From positions 2,582,501-2,646,500 of the forward strand of contig NZ_JACYGY010000001.1 of assembly GCF_015221875.1 (NCBI RefSeq): DNA of 64,000 bases, in the 5' to 3' direction. This DNA is from Dyadobacter subterraneus. Its GTDB lineage: Bacteria; Bacteroidota; Bacteroidia; Cytophagales; Spirosomataceae. The stretch's first letter is position 1. Every line of letters starts with the position of its first letter. A model generated the notes under the pieces. That model saw nothing but the letters and a program-made list of their open reading frames with translations, was not told where the DNA came from and made no database searches. Below, piece by piece: positions 19,558-29,411 of this stretch. The translations under genes were made by a program, and so were the position numbers.

Positions 19558-19971
19558 ATGCGTTATGAAAACAAGATTGTCATGGTTGTAAGGAACGATC
19601 TGGAAACCTGGCAAAAACTGAATGTGGCATCATTTCTGGCGAGTTCGGTTGCAATCGGATTTCCCGAAACCCATGGTCAACCGCTTATTAATGCTTCGGG
19701 ATCTCAGTATTTGCCATTGATGAAACATCCCGTTTTGGTGTATAAAGCAGATTCGCCGCAGCAAATAATCCGGGCATTTAATCGGGCAAAAGATCGTGAA
19801 CTTGCGATTGGGATTTATACGCAGCCATTGTTTTCTACCAGAAATGAAGAACAAAATCTTTCAGAAATCGCGAAGGAAACAGACGAAAGTCAGGAACTGG
19901 CAGGAATTATCATTTACGGCGAAAACAGAAAAGTTGATAAGGCGATTGACGGTCTGAAACTGCATGACTAA
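19558..19971 (+). CDS. DUF2000 family protein
   Basis: A 137-residue cytoplasmic protein matching the DUF2000 pattern (KIVMVVRNDLETWQKLNVAS, FLASSVAIGFP, PVLVYKAD, ending in a YGENRKVDKAIDGLKLHD helix). The function is unknown; the fold is thought to resemble peptidyl-tRNA hydrolase II. It is translationally close to the MarR-GNAT gene, suggesting a shared process. Confidence 0.82.
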   Translation: MRYENKIVMVVRNDLETWQKLNVASFLASSVAIGFPETHGQPLINASGSQYLPLMKHPVLVYKADSPQQIIRAFNRAKDRELAIGIYTQPLFSTRNEEQNLSEIAKETDESQELAGIIIYGENRKVDKAIDGLKLHD

Positions 19972-20063
19972 CACCATAACAATTGGGAAAATAATAGCAC
20001 ATTTCTACTTGGAACGGAATTTGATTTAAACTGGGAAATTATTATTCAGTTAAATCTCGGACC

Positions 20064-20540
20064 ATGAAAGAAATTGAAAATATTGCAGGTGGACTGGCCG
20101 GTGCGCTGGCATTGAATGTATTGCATGAAAGTTATAAAAGATTTGATAGTGAGGCGCCACGCGTTGATCTTGTTGGTGAAGAAGCACTGACAAAAACAGT
20201 TGAAAGTGTAGGTTTGAAAGCTCCAAAGGGCGAAAAGTTATTCGGATTGACCCTGGCTGCTGACGTAGTGAGTAACGCCATGTATTTCAGCGCGATTGGT
20301 GTGGGCAAGAAAAAACATCTGCTGCTTCGCGGAGCCGGTTATGGATTAGCTGCCGGTCTTGGTGCGGTATTCTTTACAAAGCCATTGGGACTGGATGACA
20401 CGCCGGTTACCAAAACAAACAAGACAAAAATATTAACGGTTGCCTGGTATCTTGCCGGCGGACTCGTTACTGCTTTAACCATACAAGCGCTGAAAGGAAA
20501 AATTTCGGATAAAAAACTAAGGTCATTACTAAGTTTTTAA
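20064..20540 (+). CDS. Hypothetical membrane protein
   Basis: A 158-residue protein I do not recognise. It is rich in Gly and Ala and has three or four moderately hydrophobic segments (about 8-20, 65-85, 95-115 and 130-150), pointing to a small integral membrane protein. The segments ENIAGGLAGALALNVLHESY and ADVVSNAMYFSAIGVGKKK look like conserved cores of a small Bacteroidota family. Its stop is 8 nt from the DUF72 gene start, so the two are probably cotranscribed. Confidence 0.75.
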   Translation: MKEIENIAGGLAGALALNVLHESYKRFDSEAPRVDLVGEEALTKTVESVGLKAPKGEKLFGLTLAADVVSNAMYFSAIGVGKKKHLLLRGAGYGLAAGLGAVFFTKPLGLDDTPVTKTNKTKILTVAWYLAGGLVTALTIQALKGKISDKKLRSLLSF

Positions 20541-20548
20541 TAGTGAAT

Positions 20549-21316
20549 ATGAGCGCAAACGATAAGGGAGCATTTTATTCCGGAACCAGCGGACTTGTAC
20601 TTCCGGTGCCTAATAAAGAACATTATCCTGCCGAATTCAAAGACAAAAGCCGCCTGGAATATTATGCTTCCTTGTTTAACAGTATTGAAATAAACAGTTC
20701 GTTTTATAAAATCCCGATGCCTTCGACGGTAACAAAGTGGGGTGAAAGTGTTCCCGAAAACTTTCGTTTTACCTTCAAATTGTGGCGTGAAATAACACAT
20801 CCCAAGGGACTGATCTTTCAGGAAAATGATGTTCACCGTTTTATCAAAACGATCAATAATGTAGGAAATAAGAAGGCATGTTTACTGGTGCAATTTCCTC
20901 CAAGTTTGAAAATCCACATGTTTTCCCAATTGCAAAAGCTTTTGATAAACATTCAGGAAGCAGATCAGGATCGTGAATGGAAAATAGCTGTCGAATTCAG
21001 AGATGCTTCCTGGTATCATGAAGATGTGTATGATCTTGCTCATGAATTTAACGCGTCCATCGTAATACATGACAAACCTAGGTCTGCCACTCCTTTAAAT
21101 GATCTTGCTGAAAATTTCAAATATCTTCGTTTCCATGGACCGAATGGCGACTACAAAGGTCATTATGAAGATGGTTTTTTAAATGATTATGCAGAAATCA
21201 TTGATCAGTGGAATCATGAGGAAAAAGAAGTCTATTGTTATTTTAACAATACGGCCGGAGACGCTGTGAAAAATCTGATTAGTCTGGATACTTTGGTTAC
21301 TAATTATATTAATTAA
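20549..21316 (+). CDS. DUF72 domain protein
   Basis: A 256-residue TIM-barrel-like protein of the DUF72 (YecE) family. The family pattern is clear: YSGTSGLVLPVP, EYYASLFNSIEINSSFYKIP, FRFTFKLWREITHPKG, WKIAVEFRDASWY, YLRFHGPNGDYKGHYEDGFL and VYCYFNNTAGDAVKNL. The family's function is unknown. A GTG two codons earlier is possible; the ATG at 20549 is chosen. I saw nothing coding in the 258 nt that follow. Confidence 0.85.
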   Translation: MSANDKGAFYSGTSGLVLPVPNKEHYPAEFKDKSRLEYYASLFNSIEINSSFYKIPMPSTVTKWGESVPENFRFTFKLWREITHPKGLIFQENDVHRFIKTINNVGNKKACLLVQFPPSLKIHMFSQLQKLLINIQEADQDREWKIAVEFRDASWYHEDVYDLAHEFNASIVIHDKPRSATPLNDLAENFKYLRFHGPNGDYKGHYEDGFLNDYAEIIDQWNHEEKEVYCYFNNTAGDAVKNLISLDTLVTNYIN

Positions 21317-21574
21317 AAGTACTGTGCATATTTGTGGTGCTTAGATTTGCAATCCTGATATGCCTGGGTACTATTTAAAAAATGATATCCAAAAAGAATT
21401 TGCATTTTAGCTGGTAAAAAAAACTTAGGTATTATTCAAATCTTAAAGGTAGGTCTTGAAGTGTTTTGAGAATTGCTTTTTTTTTGACAAAAAAATAGCA
21501 TTAGTTTGCTTGTAATTAACCAGATTTAGGTATTACTTGGTCTAAGGTTATCAATTGTAGTAAAAGTATTTCTC

Positions 21575-22810
21575 ATGGAACTCAACGTTAAGGAAGAATT
21601 AATTCAAGACAAACTTCCAATACCCAAAAATGAGATGGAAAGGATCCTCAGTCTTTCCGAACTGGATCTGGATTTTTCCGATCCTCAAACTCATTTTAAA
21701 GATCTTGCGAAACTGGCTGCCAAAGTAGCGGGAACCAGTATTTCACTGGTTAACATTATTGATTCGCTCACGCAATGGACTATTTCCAATTACGGACTTG
21801 ATGTGGAGCAAATGCTCAGGCAGGATACCATTTGCCAATATACCATCATGACGGATGATCATTTTGAAGTACCTGACCTGACAGAAGACGAGCGTTTTAA
21901 AGATAAATCTTTTGTGACGGGTGAGCCGAATGTAAGCTACTATTATGGCATTCCTTTACAGGTAACCAAGGGGTTGAATATTGGGGTTTTGTGTATGCTT
22001 GACCACCAGAAAAGGGTTTTGGAGCCTGAAAAAATAGAGCTGCTGAAAATCATAGCCGACGAGATTGTAGGCCGTTTGAAAACCCAGAAAGTACTGGAAG
22101 GATTGAAAGCCAAACTTTTAGAATCTCATCATACGCAGCAAAAGGTAGCTCACGATATCCGCGGGCCGCTTGGGGGAATTATTGGTCTCGCCTCGATTAT
22201 CCGTGATCAGGGCGAAGATAACCAGATGGAAGAAGTTCTGGAATTTATCAACCTGATTCATAAAAGTGGAAATTCTATTCTGGATCTTGCCGAGGAAATT
22301 TTAAGCGCACATAAACCGCAGAAAAAGCGGGTAGGAAATTCTCTGAATGATTTTAATTTATTGATTTTCAAGGATAAGCTTGAAAAACTTTATAAGGCGC
22401 AGGCTGTTAATAAACATATCCGTTTCGAAGTAATAACAACCCTGGAAACTGAATCGGTGCCTTTTTCAAAAAATAAGTTATTGCAAATCGCAGGAAATCT
22501 TATTTCCAATTCCATGAAGTTCACCCCGGTGGGCGGAGAAGTAATTGTAAATCTGGATCTGGTATTAAATGATTTTTCGGAAACGCTGATAATTAAAGTA
22601 AAAGATAGTGGTATCGGCCTTAGTCAGGATGCGATTAGCTCGATCCTGTCCGGCACATCAGGCACGACGGATGGTACAGGCGGTGAGCATGGTTATGGCT
22701 TTGGACTTGCTTTGGTAAAACATCTGATAGAAAGCCTGAAAGGTAGTTTGACGATCTCGTCGGAACCAGGAGAAGGTGCTGTTTTTTGTGTGGAATTACC
22801 GCAAAATTAA
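21575..22810 (+). CDS. GAF-domain sensor histidine kinase
   Basis: A soluble 411-residue kinase. An N-terminal GAF domain (about 25-170) has the pattern SLVNIIDSLTQWTISNYGL and DTICQYTIM shared with the large hybrid kinase at 37421. The HisKA domain carries His193 in AHDIRGPLGGIIG, and a HATPase (about 285-410) has GNLISNSMKFTPVGG, DSGIGL and a glycine-rich GYGFGLALVKHLIESLKG. The histidine lies in AHDIRGPL rather than the commoner SHELRTPL. There is no receiver or partner regulator nearby, so its target is unknown. Confidence 0.9.
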   Translation: MELNVKEELIQDKLPIPKNEMERILSLSELDLDFSDPQTHFKDLAKLAAKVAGTSISLVNIIDSLTQWTISNYGLDVEQMLRQDTICQYTIMTDDHFEVPDLTEDERFKDKSFVTGEPNVSYYYGIPLQVTKGLNIGVLCMLDHQKRVLEPEKIELLKIIADEIVGRLKTQKVLEGLKAKLLESHHTQQKVAHDIRGPLGGIIGLASIIRDQGEDNQMEEVLEFINLIHKSGNSILDLAEEILSAHKPQKKRVGNSLNDFNLLIFKDKLEKLYKAQAVNKHIRFEVITTLETESVPFSKNKLLQIAGNLISNSMKFTPVGGEVIVNLDLVLNDFSETLIIKVKDSGIGLSQDAISSILSGTSGTTDGTGGEHGYGFGLALVKHLIESLKGSLTISSEPGEGAVFCVELPQN

Positions 22811-22852
22811 AAAAAGAGGGTGCAGGATTTTTAGATTCCGGAACACCCTCTG
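22810..22852 (-). terminator. Terminator of the 115-aa gene
   Basis: AGAGGGTG (22815-22822) pairs with CACCCTCT (22844-22851). Read on the minus strand it is followed by seven T, so it ends the minus-strand gene; it directly abuts the kinase stop. Confidence 0.8.
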
Positions 22853-22876
22853 GTACTTATTTAGTTTAGGTTATTC

Positions 22877-23224
22877 TTAATTTACTGTTATCCACGCTGA
22901 TTCGCCCTGCGCTAATACTGGAAGTTTTTCTTTATAATTGCTTCTGGGCGTGAAAATTTCGTTTGTTAAATTTAGTGTTGAAAGTGTAGCACCTCTGACG
23001 GACCGAAACTCAAGGTAAGAGGAAAGTGAACCCGTTTTCCAGCCTTCTTTATTTTCTCCTGCTCTAAAAAAGGTTTCCATTAAACAAAAGAAAACGTATC
23101 CCTCAGGTGTTTCTCTTATGGCATACGTATAGTAATCGTCTTTGCTGTTGCTATTTTCGTAGCGGATTATTTTTTTCTTATTCATTGCCTCCGAGAATAG
23201 ACTAAAATATTCCTCGTTTGTCAT
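22877..23224 (-). CDS. Hypothetical protein (115 aa)
   Basis: I do not recognise this 115-residue soluble protein. It begins MTNEEYFSLFSEAMNKKKII and has alternating beta-like segments (DDYYTYAIRETPEGYVFFCL, SLSSYLEFRSVRGATLSTL). It has its own terminator and a long upstream gap, so it is probably a separate transcription unit. Confidence 0.65.
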   Translation of the reverse strand: MTNEEYFSLFSEAMNKKKIIRYENSNSKDDYYTYAIRETPEGYVFFCLMETFFRAGENKEGWKTGSLSSYLEFRSVRGATLSTLNLTNEIFTPRSNYKEKLPVLAQGESAWITVN

Positions 23225-23913
23225 TCCAAATCGTTTTCGTTGAACATCGTACCATTTAGAATAACTTACGCTTTTAAAGAAGCAATAGATTTTTTATACT
23301 GAAATTTTTGTAATTATTTATTTAACGGTTTGGATTTTGTTTGTTAAAATTTGTTTAACACCGCTGGTTTCCAATGAATTGACAGAAGCTTGCATCATAA
23401 TTTAGCATAACAGGAAGTGAAGTTATTTAAAAGATCGATTCCTTCATTTTGGGCGAAGTGAGTATTTAATCCCGGTTTAACTTTCATGGTAAATGATTGT
23501 TAACACTTTCAGGAATATTAGGTCAACAATGAGTTACTACGTGTATTATTGAACGTTAATATTACAGTAAAAATAAATTCTCTTACTTTGTAATATTCTA
23601 AATTAGCCGGATTAAATGTCGTATCTTTTAGGTTTCGACTTGTTATGAGCATATTGTGCAATAAAAACCTGTTATTCGAGTTTGTTTAATATAAGAACTT
23701 TGAATTTTACAAGTTGGAAATGTTAAAGTAAGCTGTTTACCGAAGGAATGAAGTTGTCGAGGAATTGAATTATAATTGCGATATCAGAATAATTACCTAA
23801 GATTAAACCCGTTTTGAAAATTTAGTTTTATATCAAGAGATTGATCTGCTGCCATTTTTCAAGACAGTCGGCAAAGAATTGGACTGTTAATATTTTTAAA
23901 TAAAAATCACTCA
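23225..23913. other. Long AT-rich intergenic region
   Basis: About 690 nt between divergent genes with no gene I can support. It contains a hairpin at 23558-23597 (AATATTACA-GTAA pairing with TTAC-TT-TGTAATATT). I saw no tRNA or GC-rich structured RNA. It must contain promoters for both flanking genes and could carry a long desaturase leader. Confidence 0.6.
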
Positions 23914-24981
23914 ATGGCATTTTTGGATCACGTATTACAAACCCCCTCTTATGGATGGAAGGATGATGAAGGCAATTTAATAAAACCGGACGCAGGCCAG
24001 ATTTTCAAGGAATTTTTCGCAAGGCTGAATGTTTTTGCGGATATCAAAAACTGGCTTCCATTTTTTAGCTGGCTTAAAGTTTTGTGTCTGGCTCCTTTTT
24101 TATTTCTGTTTGTTTTTAAATTTTTCAGTTTCCCATTATTGGCCGCCGCTTTTGTATACAGCATGATTATCATGGGAACACATGGTACGATCTGGCATCA
24201 CAGGTACTGTACACATGGAGCTTATAAATTTAAAAATAAATTTTGGCGTTTTTTTACACAGAATCTGACAATCAATGTGATTCCGGAAGAGATTTACGTG
24301 GTATCGCATCATGTACACCATGCAAAATCTGATCAGCCGGGCGATCCTTACAACGCAGAGGCGGGTTTTTTGTATTGTTTTCTGGCCGATGTGAATCATC
24401 AGCCCATTGCAAAAAACCTGAGTGAAGCAGATTACGGACGTGTAAAGTTGTTGATGAAACATACAGGTGTGACTGCAAATAATTACACGCAATATCTTAA
24501 ATGGGGATCTTATGTAAATCCGGGCAGGGCGATACTTTCATGGGGACTTAACTGGGCGTTCTGGTACACTGCATTTTATCTTATGGGTGGACATGCGCTG
24601 GCTTGCACTTTGTTTGGTGCGGCAGGTTTCTGGGCAGTAGGCGTTCGTACATTTAATTATGAAGGGCATGCAAAAGGAGAAGATAAACAGCAGGAAGGTG
24701 TAGATTATAATGTTAAAGATAAGTCAATCAATCAGATATGGCCAGGTTTGGTGGCGGGCGAGTGGCATAACAACCATCACCTTTTTCCAAAAAGCGCCAG
24801 AAGTGGTTTTAAACCATACCAAATTGACATGGCATTTTATTATATCAGATTTATGAATTTTCTAGGGGCGGTTAGCTCTTACACGGATTCAAAAAAGCAA
24901 TTCGATCAGCAATATCATTTGCCATATCTGGCAAAGAAAAATTCGGTGGTAAAGGTTGAGGAGAGGGTTGGAGTGGAGTAG
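23914..24981 (+). CDS. Acyl-CoA/fatty acid desaturase
   Basis: A 355-residue membrane di-iron desaturase that would place a double bond in an acyl chain. The three histidine boxes are present: HRYCTH (about 93-98), HHVHH (about 131-135) and HNNHH (about 287-291). Two pairs of hydrophobic segments flank the boxes, as usual for the membrane desaturase superfamily. Its length is normal. The position of desaturation cannot be told. It is a single gene with its own terminator; membrane-fluidity control is the probable role. Confidence 0.92.
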   Translation: MAFLDHVLQTPSYGWKDDEGNLIKPDAGQIFKEFFARLNVFADIKNWLPFFSWLKVLCLAPFLFLFVFKFFSFPLLAAAFVYSMIIMGTHGTIWHHRYCTHGAYKFKNKFWRFFTQNLTINVIPEEIYVVSHHVHHAKSDQPGDPYNAEAGFLYCFLADVNHQPIAKNLSEADYGRVKLLMKHTGVTANNYTQYLKWGSYVNPGRAILSWGLNWAFWYTAFYLMGGHALACTLFGAAGFWAVGVRTFNYEGHAKGEDKQQEGVDYNVKDKSINQIWPGLVAGEWHNNHHLFPKSARSGFKPYQIDMAFYYIRFMNFLGAVSSYTDSKKQFDQQYHLPYLAKKNSVVKVEERVGVE

Positions 24982-25002
24982 GGGGAATTTTTTCAGGAAA
25001 TT

Positions 25003-25049
25003 AAAAGTGTCAATGGAATTCAAGATGAATTCGGTTGACACTTTTTTTT
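25003..25049 (+). terminator. Rho-independent terminator of the desaturase gene
   Basis: AAAAGTGTCAA pairs with TTGACACTTTT, with an inner GAATTC/GAATTC arm, followed by a run of T. Confidence 0.9.
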
Positions 25050-25166
25050 GTTGTTTAAACAAACATCACAAAATAATAAATAAGGCATAATTTTTGACCA
25101 TTCAGAATACAATGTTAACCGCCATCGTGCAACATTAGAATGTTTATTTTACGAAAAATGATTTAT

Positions 25167-26108
25167 ATGAAAGCAATCACATTAAAAGATTTCGGACCTG
25201 CGGAAAATCTGGTTTTGCAGGAAATACCAAAACCTGTGATATCTGCGGAGGAAGTATTAATTCAGGTTAAGGCGATCAGTGTGAATCCGGTTGATATAAA
25301 AACGAGATCAGGCAAAGCTCAGGCCAAGGTATTGTCGCAGTTTGATCCGATTATTCTGGGGTGGGACGCTTCCGGAGTCATTACAGAAATTGGTGAAAAC
25401 GTAATGAAATTTAAAGTTGGCGACGCGGTTTTTGGTATGATTAATTTTCCGGGACATGGCAAATGTTATGCTGAATATGTGGCAGCGCCAGCTTCTCATC
25501 TTGCACTGAAACCTGAAAATGTGTCGTTTGAAGAGGCGGCCGCATCAACACTAGCGGCCATTACGGCCTGGCAGGTTTTGGTAGACCATGCCAAAATTAA
25601 AGAAAATGACAAGATCCTGATCCATGCCGCTGCGGGCGGCGTAGGGCATTTTGCAATACAAATTGCTAAACATCTTGGCGCGTATGTAATCGGTACTTCT
25701 TCCACAGAAAATAAGGATTTCGTTCTCAGTCTAGGCGCGGATCAGCATATTGACTACAAAAATGAAAGGTTTGAAGAAGTGGTCAAAGATCTCGATTTTG
25801 TACTTGATACAATCGGCGGCGACAATGCCATCCGTTCCATGGAAATCGTTAAAAAGGACGGAACAATTATCAGTATTCCTTCGGGACTGGACCCCGCGAT
25901 TACTGAAAAAGGAAAGGAGAAAGAAGTCAACGTTTACAATACTTCTGTCAAATCGAATGGTGACGACGTAAAATCCATTGCCGATCTGCTATCAAAAGGA
26001 ATTATAAAACCACATATTTTTCAAACCTATTCACTGGATGAAATCGTGGAAGCGCACAAGCAAATCGAAACAGGAAAAACAGTTGGGAAATTAATTATCA
26101 AATTATAA
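25167..26108 (+). CDS. NADP-dependent quinone oxidoreductase-like (MDR family)
   Basis: A 313-residue medium-chain dehydrogenase/reductase: an N-terminal GroES-like domain (VKAISVNPVDIKTRSGKA, WDASGVITEIGENV) and a Rossmann domain with IHAAAGGVGHFAIQIAKHLG (about 145-164). The zinc-binding cysteines of alcohol dehydrogenases are missing, which places it with zinc-free quinone oxidoreductases (QOR/zeta-crystallin type). The start is at MKAITLKDFG, nine codons after the first possible ATG. It is a stand-alone gene. Confidence 0.9.
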   Translation: MKAITLKDFGPAENLVLQEIPKPVISAEEVLIQVKAISVNPVDIKTRSGKAQAKVLSQFDPIILGWDASGVITEIGENVMKFKVGDAVFGMINFPGHGKCYAEYVAAPASHLALKPENVSFEEAAASTLAAITAWQVLVDHAKIKENDKILIHAAAGGVGHFAIQIAKHLGAYVIGTSSTENKDFVLSLGADQHIDYKNERFEEVVKDLDFVLDTIGGDNAIRSMEIVKKDGTIISIPSGLDPAITEKGKEKEVNVYNTSVKSNGDDVKSIADLLSKGIIKPHIFQTYSLDEIVEAHKQIETGKTVGKLIIKL

Positions 26109-26196
26109 AAGGAAAAATTAAGCCACAGATACACGAATTTTTCAAGAATATAATTGGTGAAAATTCATGTATCCATGGCAAAATTTTCTATAAAAC

Positions 26197-28548
26197 CTAT
26201 TCTGATTTCAGAGATTTTACCGGATTCATCAAAGCTGCTTTAATACTTTGAAAACTCACAGTGAACAAAGCCACACTAATGGCAATCCCGCCGGCAAGCG
26301 TAAAAATACCCCAGGATAAATCAATATGATAGACAAAATCTTGCAGCCATTTATCCATCACATACCAGGCAAGTGGCGATGCAAGAATAATAGAAACCAG
26401 AATGAGTTTGATGAAATCTTTTGACAGTAAAGCAATTACACTGGCTACATTAGCACCCAGCACTTTTCTGATTCCGATTTCCTTGGTGCGTTGTTCAGCT
26501 GTGAAAGCCGCCAAACCTAGTAAGCCAAGGCATGAAATGACAATAGCGAGTATCCCGAAATATTTGATCAGAGTATTGACGATCATTTCGGAACGATACA
26601 TTTTGTCATAATCTTCATCCAGAAAGTGATAGCTGAATGGATAGTCTGGATTAAATGAGCGGGTAGTTTTTTCAACGTAAGCAATGGCCTCTTTCGTTTT
26701 TCCGGGCTTGGTCCTGATCATCATATATTCTGTATTCAAACCCTTATAATTTACCAGAATGAGCGGTTGAATAGCCTGGTGGAATGAGCTTAGATGGAAA
26801 TCTTTCATAACACCAACGATTGTTCCTTTTCCCATCCAGAATTTCACCTGTTTTCCAACCGGATCTTTCATTTTCATCATTTTAACAGCCGCTTCATTGA
26901 CAATATAATTTGCCGTATCAGCAGCAAAATCTTTTGAAAAATCCCGGCCGTCCAGCATTTCAATATTCATTGTTTTGGCAAAATCGTAACCCACGAAAGT
27001 TGCGCTGACGGTATTGACCAAATCTTTATCCCGGCCATCCCAATCCAGATCGCCCGAATTTCCCTGGATATTTGTGGGCATTGAGCCAGTTGTGGTAGCA
27101 GATGCAATGAAAGGAGAATTCAGGATTTCCTGCCGGAAAACTTCGAGTTTATTATTTAAATTTCCTTCCAGTGTGATGTAAAGAACATTTTCTTTATTCA
27201 ATCCCAAACGCTTTGTTTGAATATATTTCATCTGGCGACCAATAACCAGCATTCCTATGATCAGGAATATCGATAACCCAAACTGAAAAACAACAAGTCC
27301 TTTTCTGAGAAAAGCGCCTTTGTTAGTGAATGTCAGTCTGCCCTTCAAAATCCTGATTGGCTGTAATGACGAAAGGTAAAGGGCAGGGTAACTGCCGGCA
27401 ACCATGCCTGTAATTAATACCAGCGAAATAATCGAAAGCCATAAAATCGGGTCCAGGACTTTAAGACTGATCTGCTTTTGAACCACTTCATTGAATGCAG
27501 GTAACAAACTGATTACAAAAACCATAGCCAAAAGTGCAGCAAGCCCGCTGACGATAAGCGATTCTCCTAAAAACTGCATGACGAGAAATTTCCTTTCCGC
27601 ACCCACCACTTTTCTGACACCTACTTCCTTGGCTCTTTTTACAGAACGGGCAGTGGATAAATTCATGAAATTGACACAGGCAATCAGCAAAATGAATATG
27701 GCTACGATAGAAAAAACACGGACATATTCTATCCGGCCACCGGAAGGTTTCAGGTTTTCATATTCGCCGTGAAGGTATAGATCTTTCAGTCCCTGGAGAA
27801 TCGGGAAACTGGCAAACTGTGGAGGCGTGTTTTTCTTAATTACTTTTTTGATGATAGCGTCGGCATGCGCAGGATCAGCCTGCGGGTTCAGGCGTACAAA
27901 TGTTTTAAAGCCGAAATTGCCCCAGGTTTTCATCCAGTCCTGTTCCTGAACTTTAAAGTTGATAATCCAGTCCAGCTGAACAGATGCATTTTGAGGAATG
28001 TTTTCAAAAACTGCGCTAACCGTGTAATCCGTTGAATTGTCGAGTTTTAGAGTTTTACCGACAGCGTTTGTTTTGCCAAAATATTTTTCAGCCAGTTTTC
28101 TTGAAATGGCAATCGAAGTCGGTTGTTCAATCGCTGTTTTTGCATTTCCTTCCAAAAATGGAGTTTGAAAAACTTTGAAGAAATCCTGTGTAGCATAAAG
28201 GCCATTTTCTTTGGTGGACTTTTCTCCGACTCTGACCAGCAAATCCCTGTTCCAGGTTATTTTGGTAAGTGCTGCAACTTCGGGTACTTCTTTTTGAATA
28301 GCTTCCGACCATGGACCGGGCGTTGCTTCTCCGACAATTTTTTCACCTTTCCAGTCGGAACCGGAGCGTACCAGATAAATTTGTTCGAGATCGGGATAGA
28401 AACTATTGTAGGAAATTTCATCCCTTACCCAAAGCCATATCAGCATACTGCACGACATCCCAAGTGCCAGACCAAAAATGTTGATAAAGGAGAAAAGTTT
28501 GTTCTTCAATAAACTACGGATCGCGATTTTAAAGTAATTTTTGAACAT
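26197..28548 (-). CDS. MacB/FtsX-family ABC transporter permease
   Basis: A 783-residue inner-membrane protein of the Bacteroidota type with two MacB_PCD-FtsX modules. The first helix is at about 20-42 (KNKLFSFINIFGLALGMS), followed by a large periplasmic domain (about 45-280), three helices (about 285-410), a fourth near 425-445, a second periplasmic domain, and three C-terminal helices (about 670-775). The conserved EQRTKEIGIRKVLGA is present. No ATPase gene is adjacent. It ends in NPVKSLKSE, exactly as the paralogue at 34387 does. Such permeases usually act in extrusion or mechanotransmission; the cargo is unknown. Confidence 0.9.
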   Translation of the reverse strand: MFKNYFKIAIRSLLKNKLFSFINIFGLALGMSCSMLIWLWVRDEISYNSFYPDLEQIYLVRSGSDWKGEKIVGEATPGPWSEAIQKEVPEVAALTKITWNRDLLVRVGEKSTKENGLYATQDFFKVFQTPFLEGNAKTAIEQPTSIAISRKLAEKYFGKTNAVGKTLKLDNSTDYTVSAVFENIPQNASVQLDWIINFKVQEQDWMKTWGNFGFKTFVRLNPQADPAHADAIIKKVIKKNTPPQFASFPILQGLKDLYLHGEYENLKPSGGRIEYVRVFSIVAIFILLIACVNFMNLSTARSVKRAKEVGVRKVVGAERKFLVMQFLGESLIVSGLAALLAMVFVISLLPAFNEVVQKQISLKVLDPILWLSIISLVLITGMVAGSYPALYLSSLQPIRILKGRLTFTNKGAFLRKGLVVFQFGLSIFLIIGMLVIGRQMKYIQTKRLGLNKENVLYITLEGNLNNKLEVFRQEILNSPFIASATTTGSMPTNIQGNSGDLDWDGRDKDLVNTVSATFVGYDFAKTMNIEMLDGRDFSKDFAADTANYIVNEAAVKMMKMKDPVGKQVKFWMGKGTIVGVMKDFHLSSFHQAIQPLILVNYKGLNTEYMMIRTKPGKTKEAIAYVEKTTRSFNPDYPFSYHFLDEDYDKMYRSEMIVNTLIKYFGILAIVISCLGLLGLAAFTAEQRTKEIGIRKVLGANVASVIALLSKDFIKLILVSIILASPLAWYVMDKWLQDFVYHIDLSWGIFTLAGGIAISVALFTVSFQSIKAALMNPVKSLKSE

Positions 28549-28832
28549 GGCCGGAAAGTTTTAGAACTTTATGAAAAGGATTAAGTTTCAGCGTTAGGAC
28601 TCCTGGTGCTTCACAAATTATATACCAAAACATGAATTATTTTTTAAGGAGCTGATGATCAAATTGTTGTAAAAATAATCGGCTTTGCAAACGTTCATTT
28701 TTGAACACTTATTTTATATAACTGAACGCATGAATTGGCCGCTTTTATTAAAATTTGAAATATTTGGAGATATTGAAATGCAATAAAAAGAGCTACCTTA
28801 ATTTTATGATTTAGCCCCAATCAAAACAGTTT

Positions 28833-29411
28833 ATGTTATCAGTTTTTAAAAAATATCTTACAGAAAAAGTTACGCTGTCCGAAGAAGAATGGGAAACCAT
28901 TGCTTCTGTATGTATTGTAAAGAAAATCAGGAAACAGCAGTTTCTTTTGGAACAGGGCGACGTTTGGCGTTATAATGCTTTTATTTGTGAGGGATGTTTG
29001 AGACGATATAGTATTGATGATAAAGGGATTGAACACATAATCCAGTTTAGTACTGAAAACTGGTGGGCTGGCGACAGGCAAAGTCTGATGAACGAAACGC
29101 CCTCGAAGTATAATGTGGACGCTATTGAAAATTCGGTAGTAATTCTGATCAGAAAAGAAGATTTTGAAATGCTCTGCAAAAAAATACCGGCTTTTTACGA
29201 GCTGACAAACACGATATTGCAAAGAAGTTTTAACGCTTCCCAGGAAAGAATCAACGCAGTGATCAGTATGACTGCGGAAGAAAAATATCTCAACTTTTTA
29301 TCCTCATTTCCTGGTTTGGCCAATCGTGTTCCAAGGCATATGGTGGCATCTTATCTGGGCATCACACCTGAAACGCTTAGCAGAATCCGAAAACAGATTA
29401 TGGAAAAATGA
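28833..29411 (+). CDS. Crp/Fnr family transcriptional regulator
   Basis: A 192-residue protein. The cyclic-nucleotide-type beta-roll is at 10-125 (FLLEQGDVWRYNAFICEGCL) and a C-terminal helix-turn-helix carries VPRHMVASYLGITPETLSRI. The roll lacks a convincing cNMP phosphate-binding RxS loop, so the ligand, if any, is unclear. Bacteroidota hold many such Crp-like genes with unknown signals. Its stop codon is directly next to the stop of the convergent plug-domain gene, with no spacer. Confidence 0.9.
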   Translation: MLSVFKKYLTEKVTLSEEEWETIASVCIVKKIRKQQFLLEQGDVWRYNAFICEGCLRRYSIDDKGIEHIIQFSTENWWAGDRQSLMNETPSKYNVDAIENSVVILIRKEDFEMLCKKIPAFYELTNTILQRSFNASQERINAVISMTAEEKYLNFLSSFPGLANRVPRHMVASYLGITPETLSRIRKQIMEK

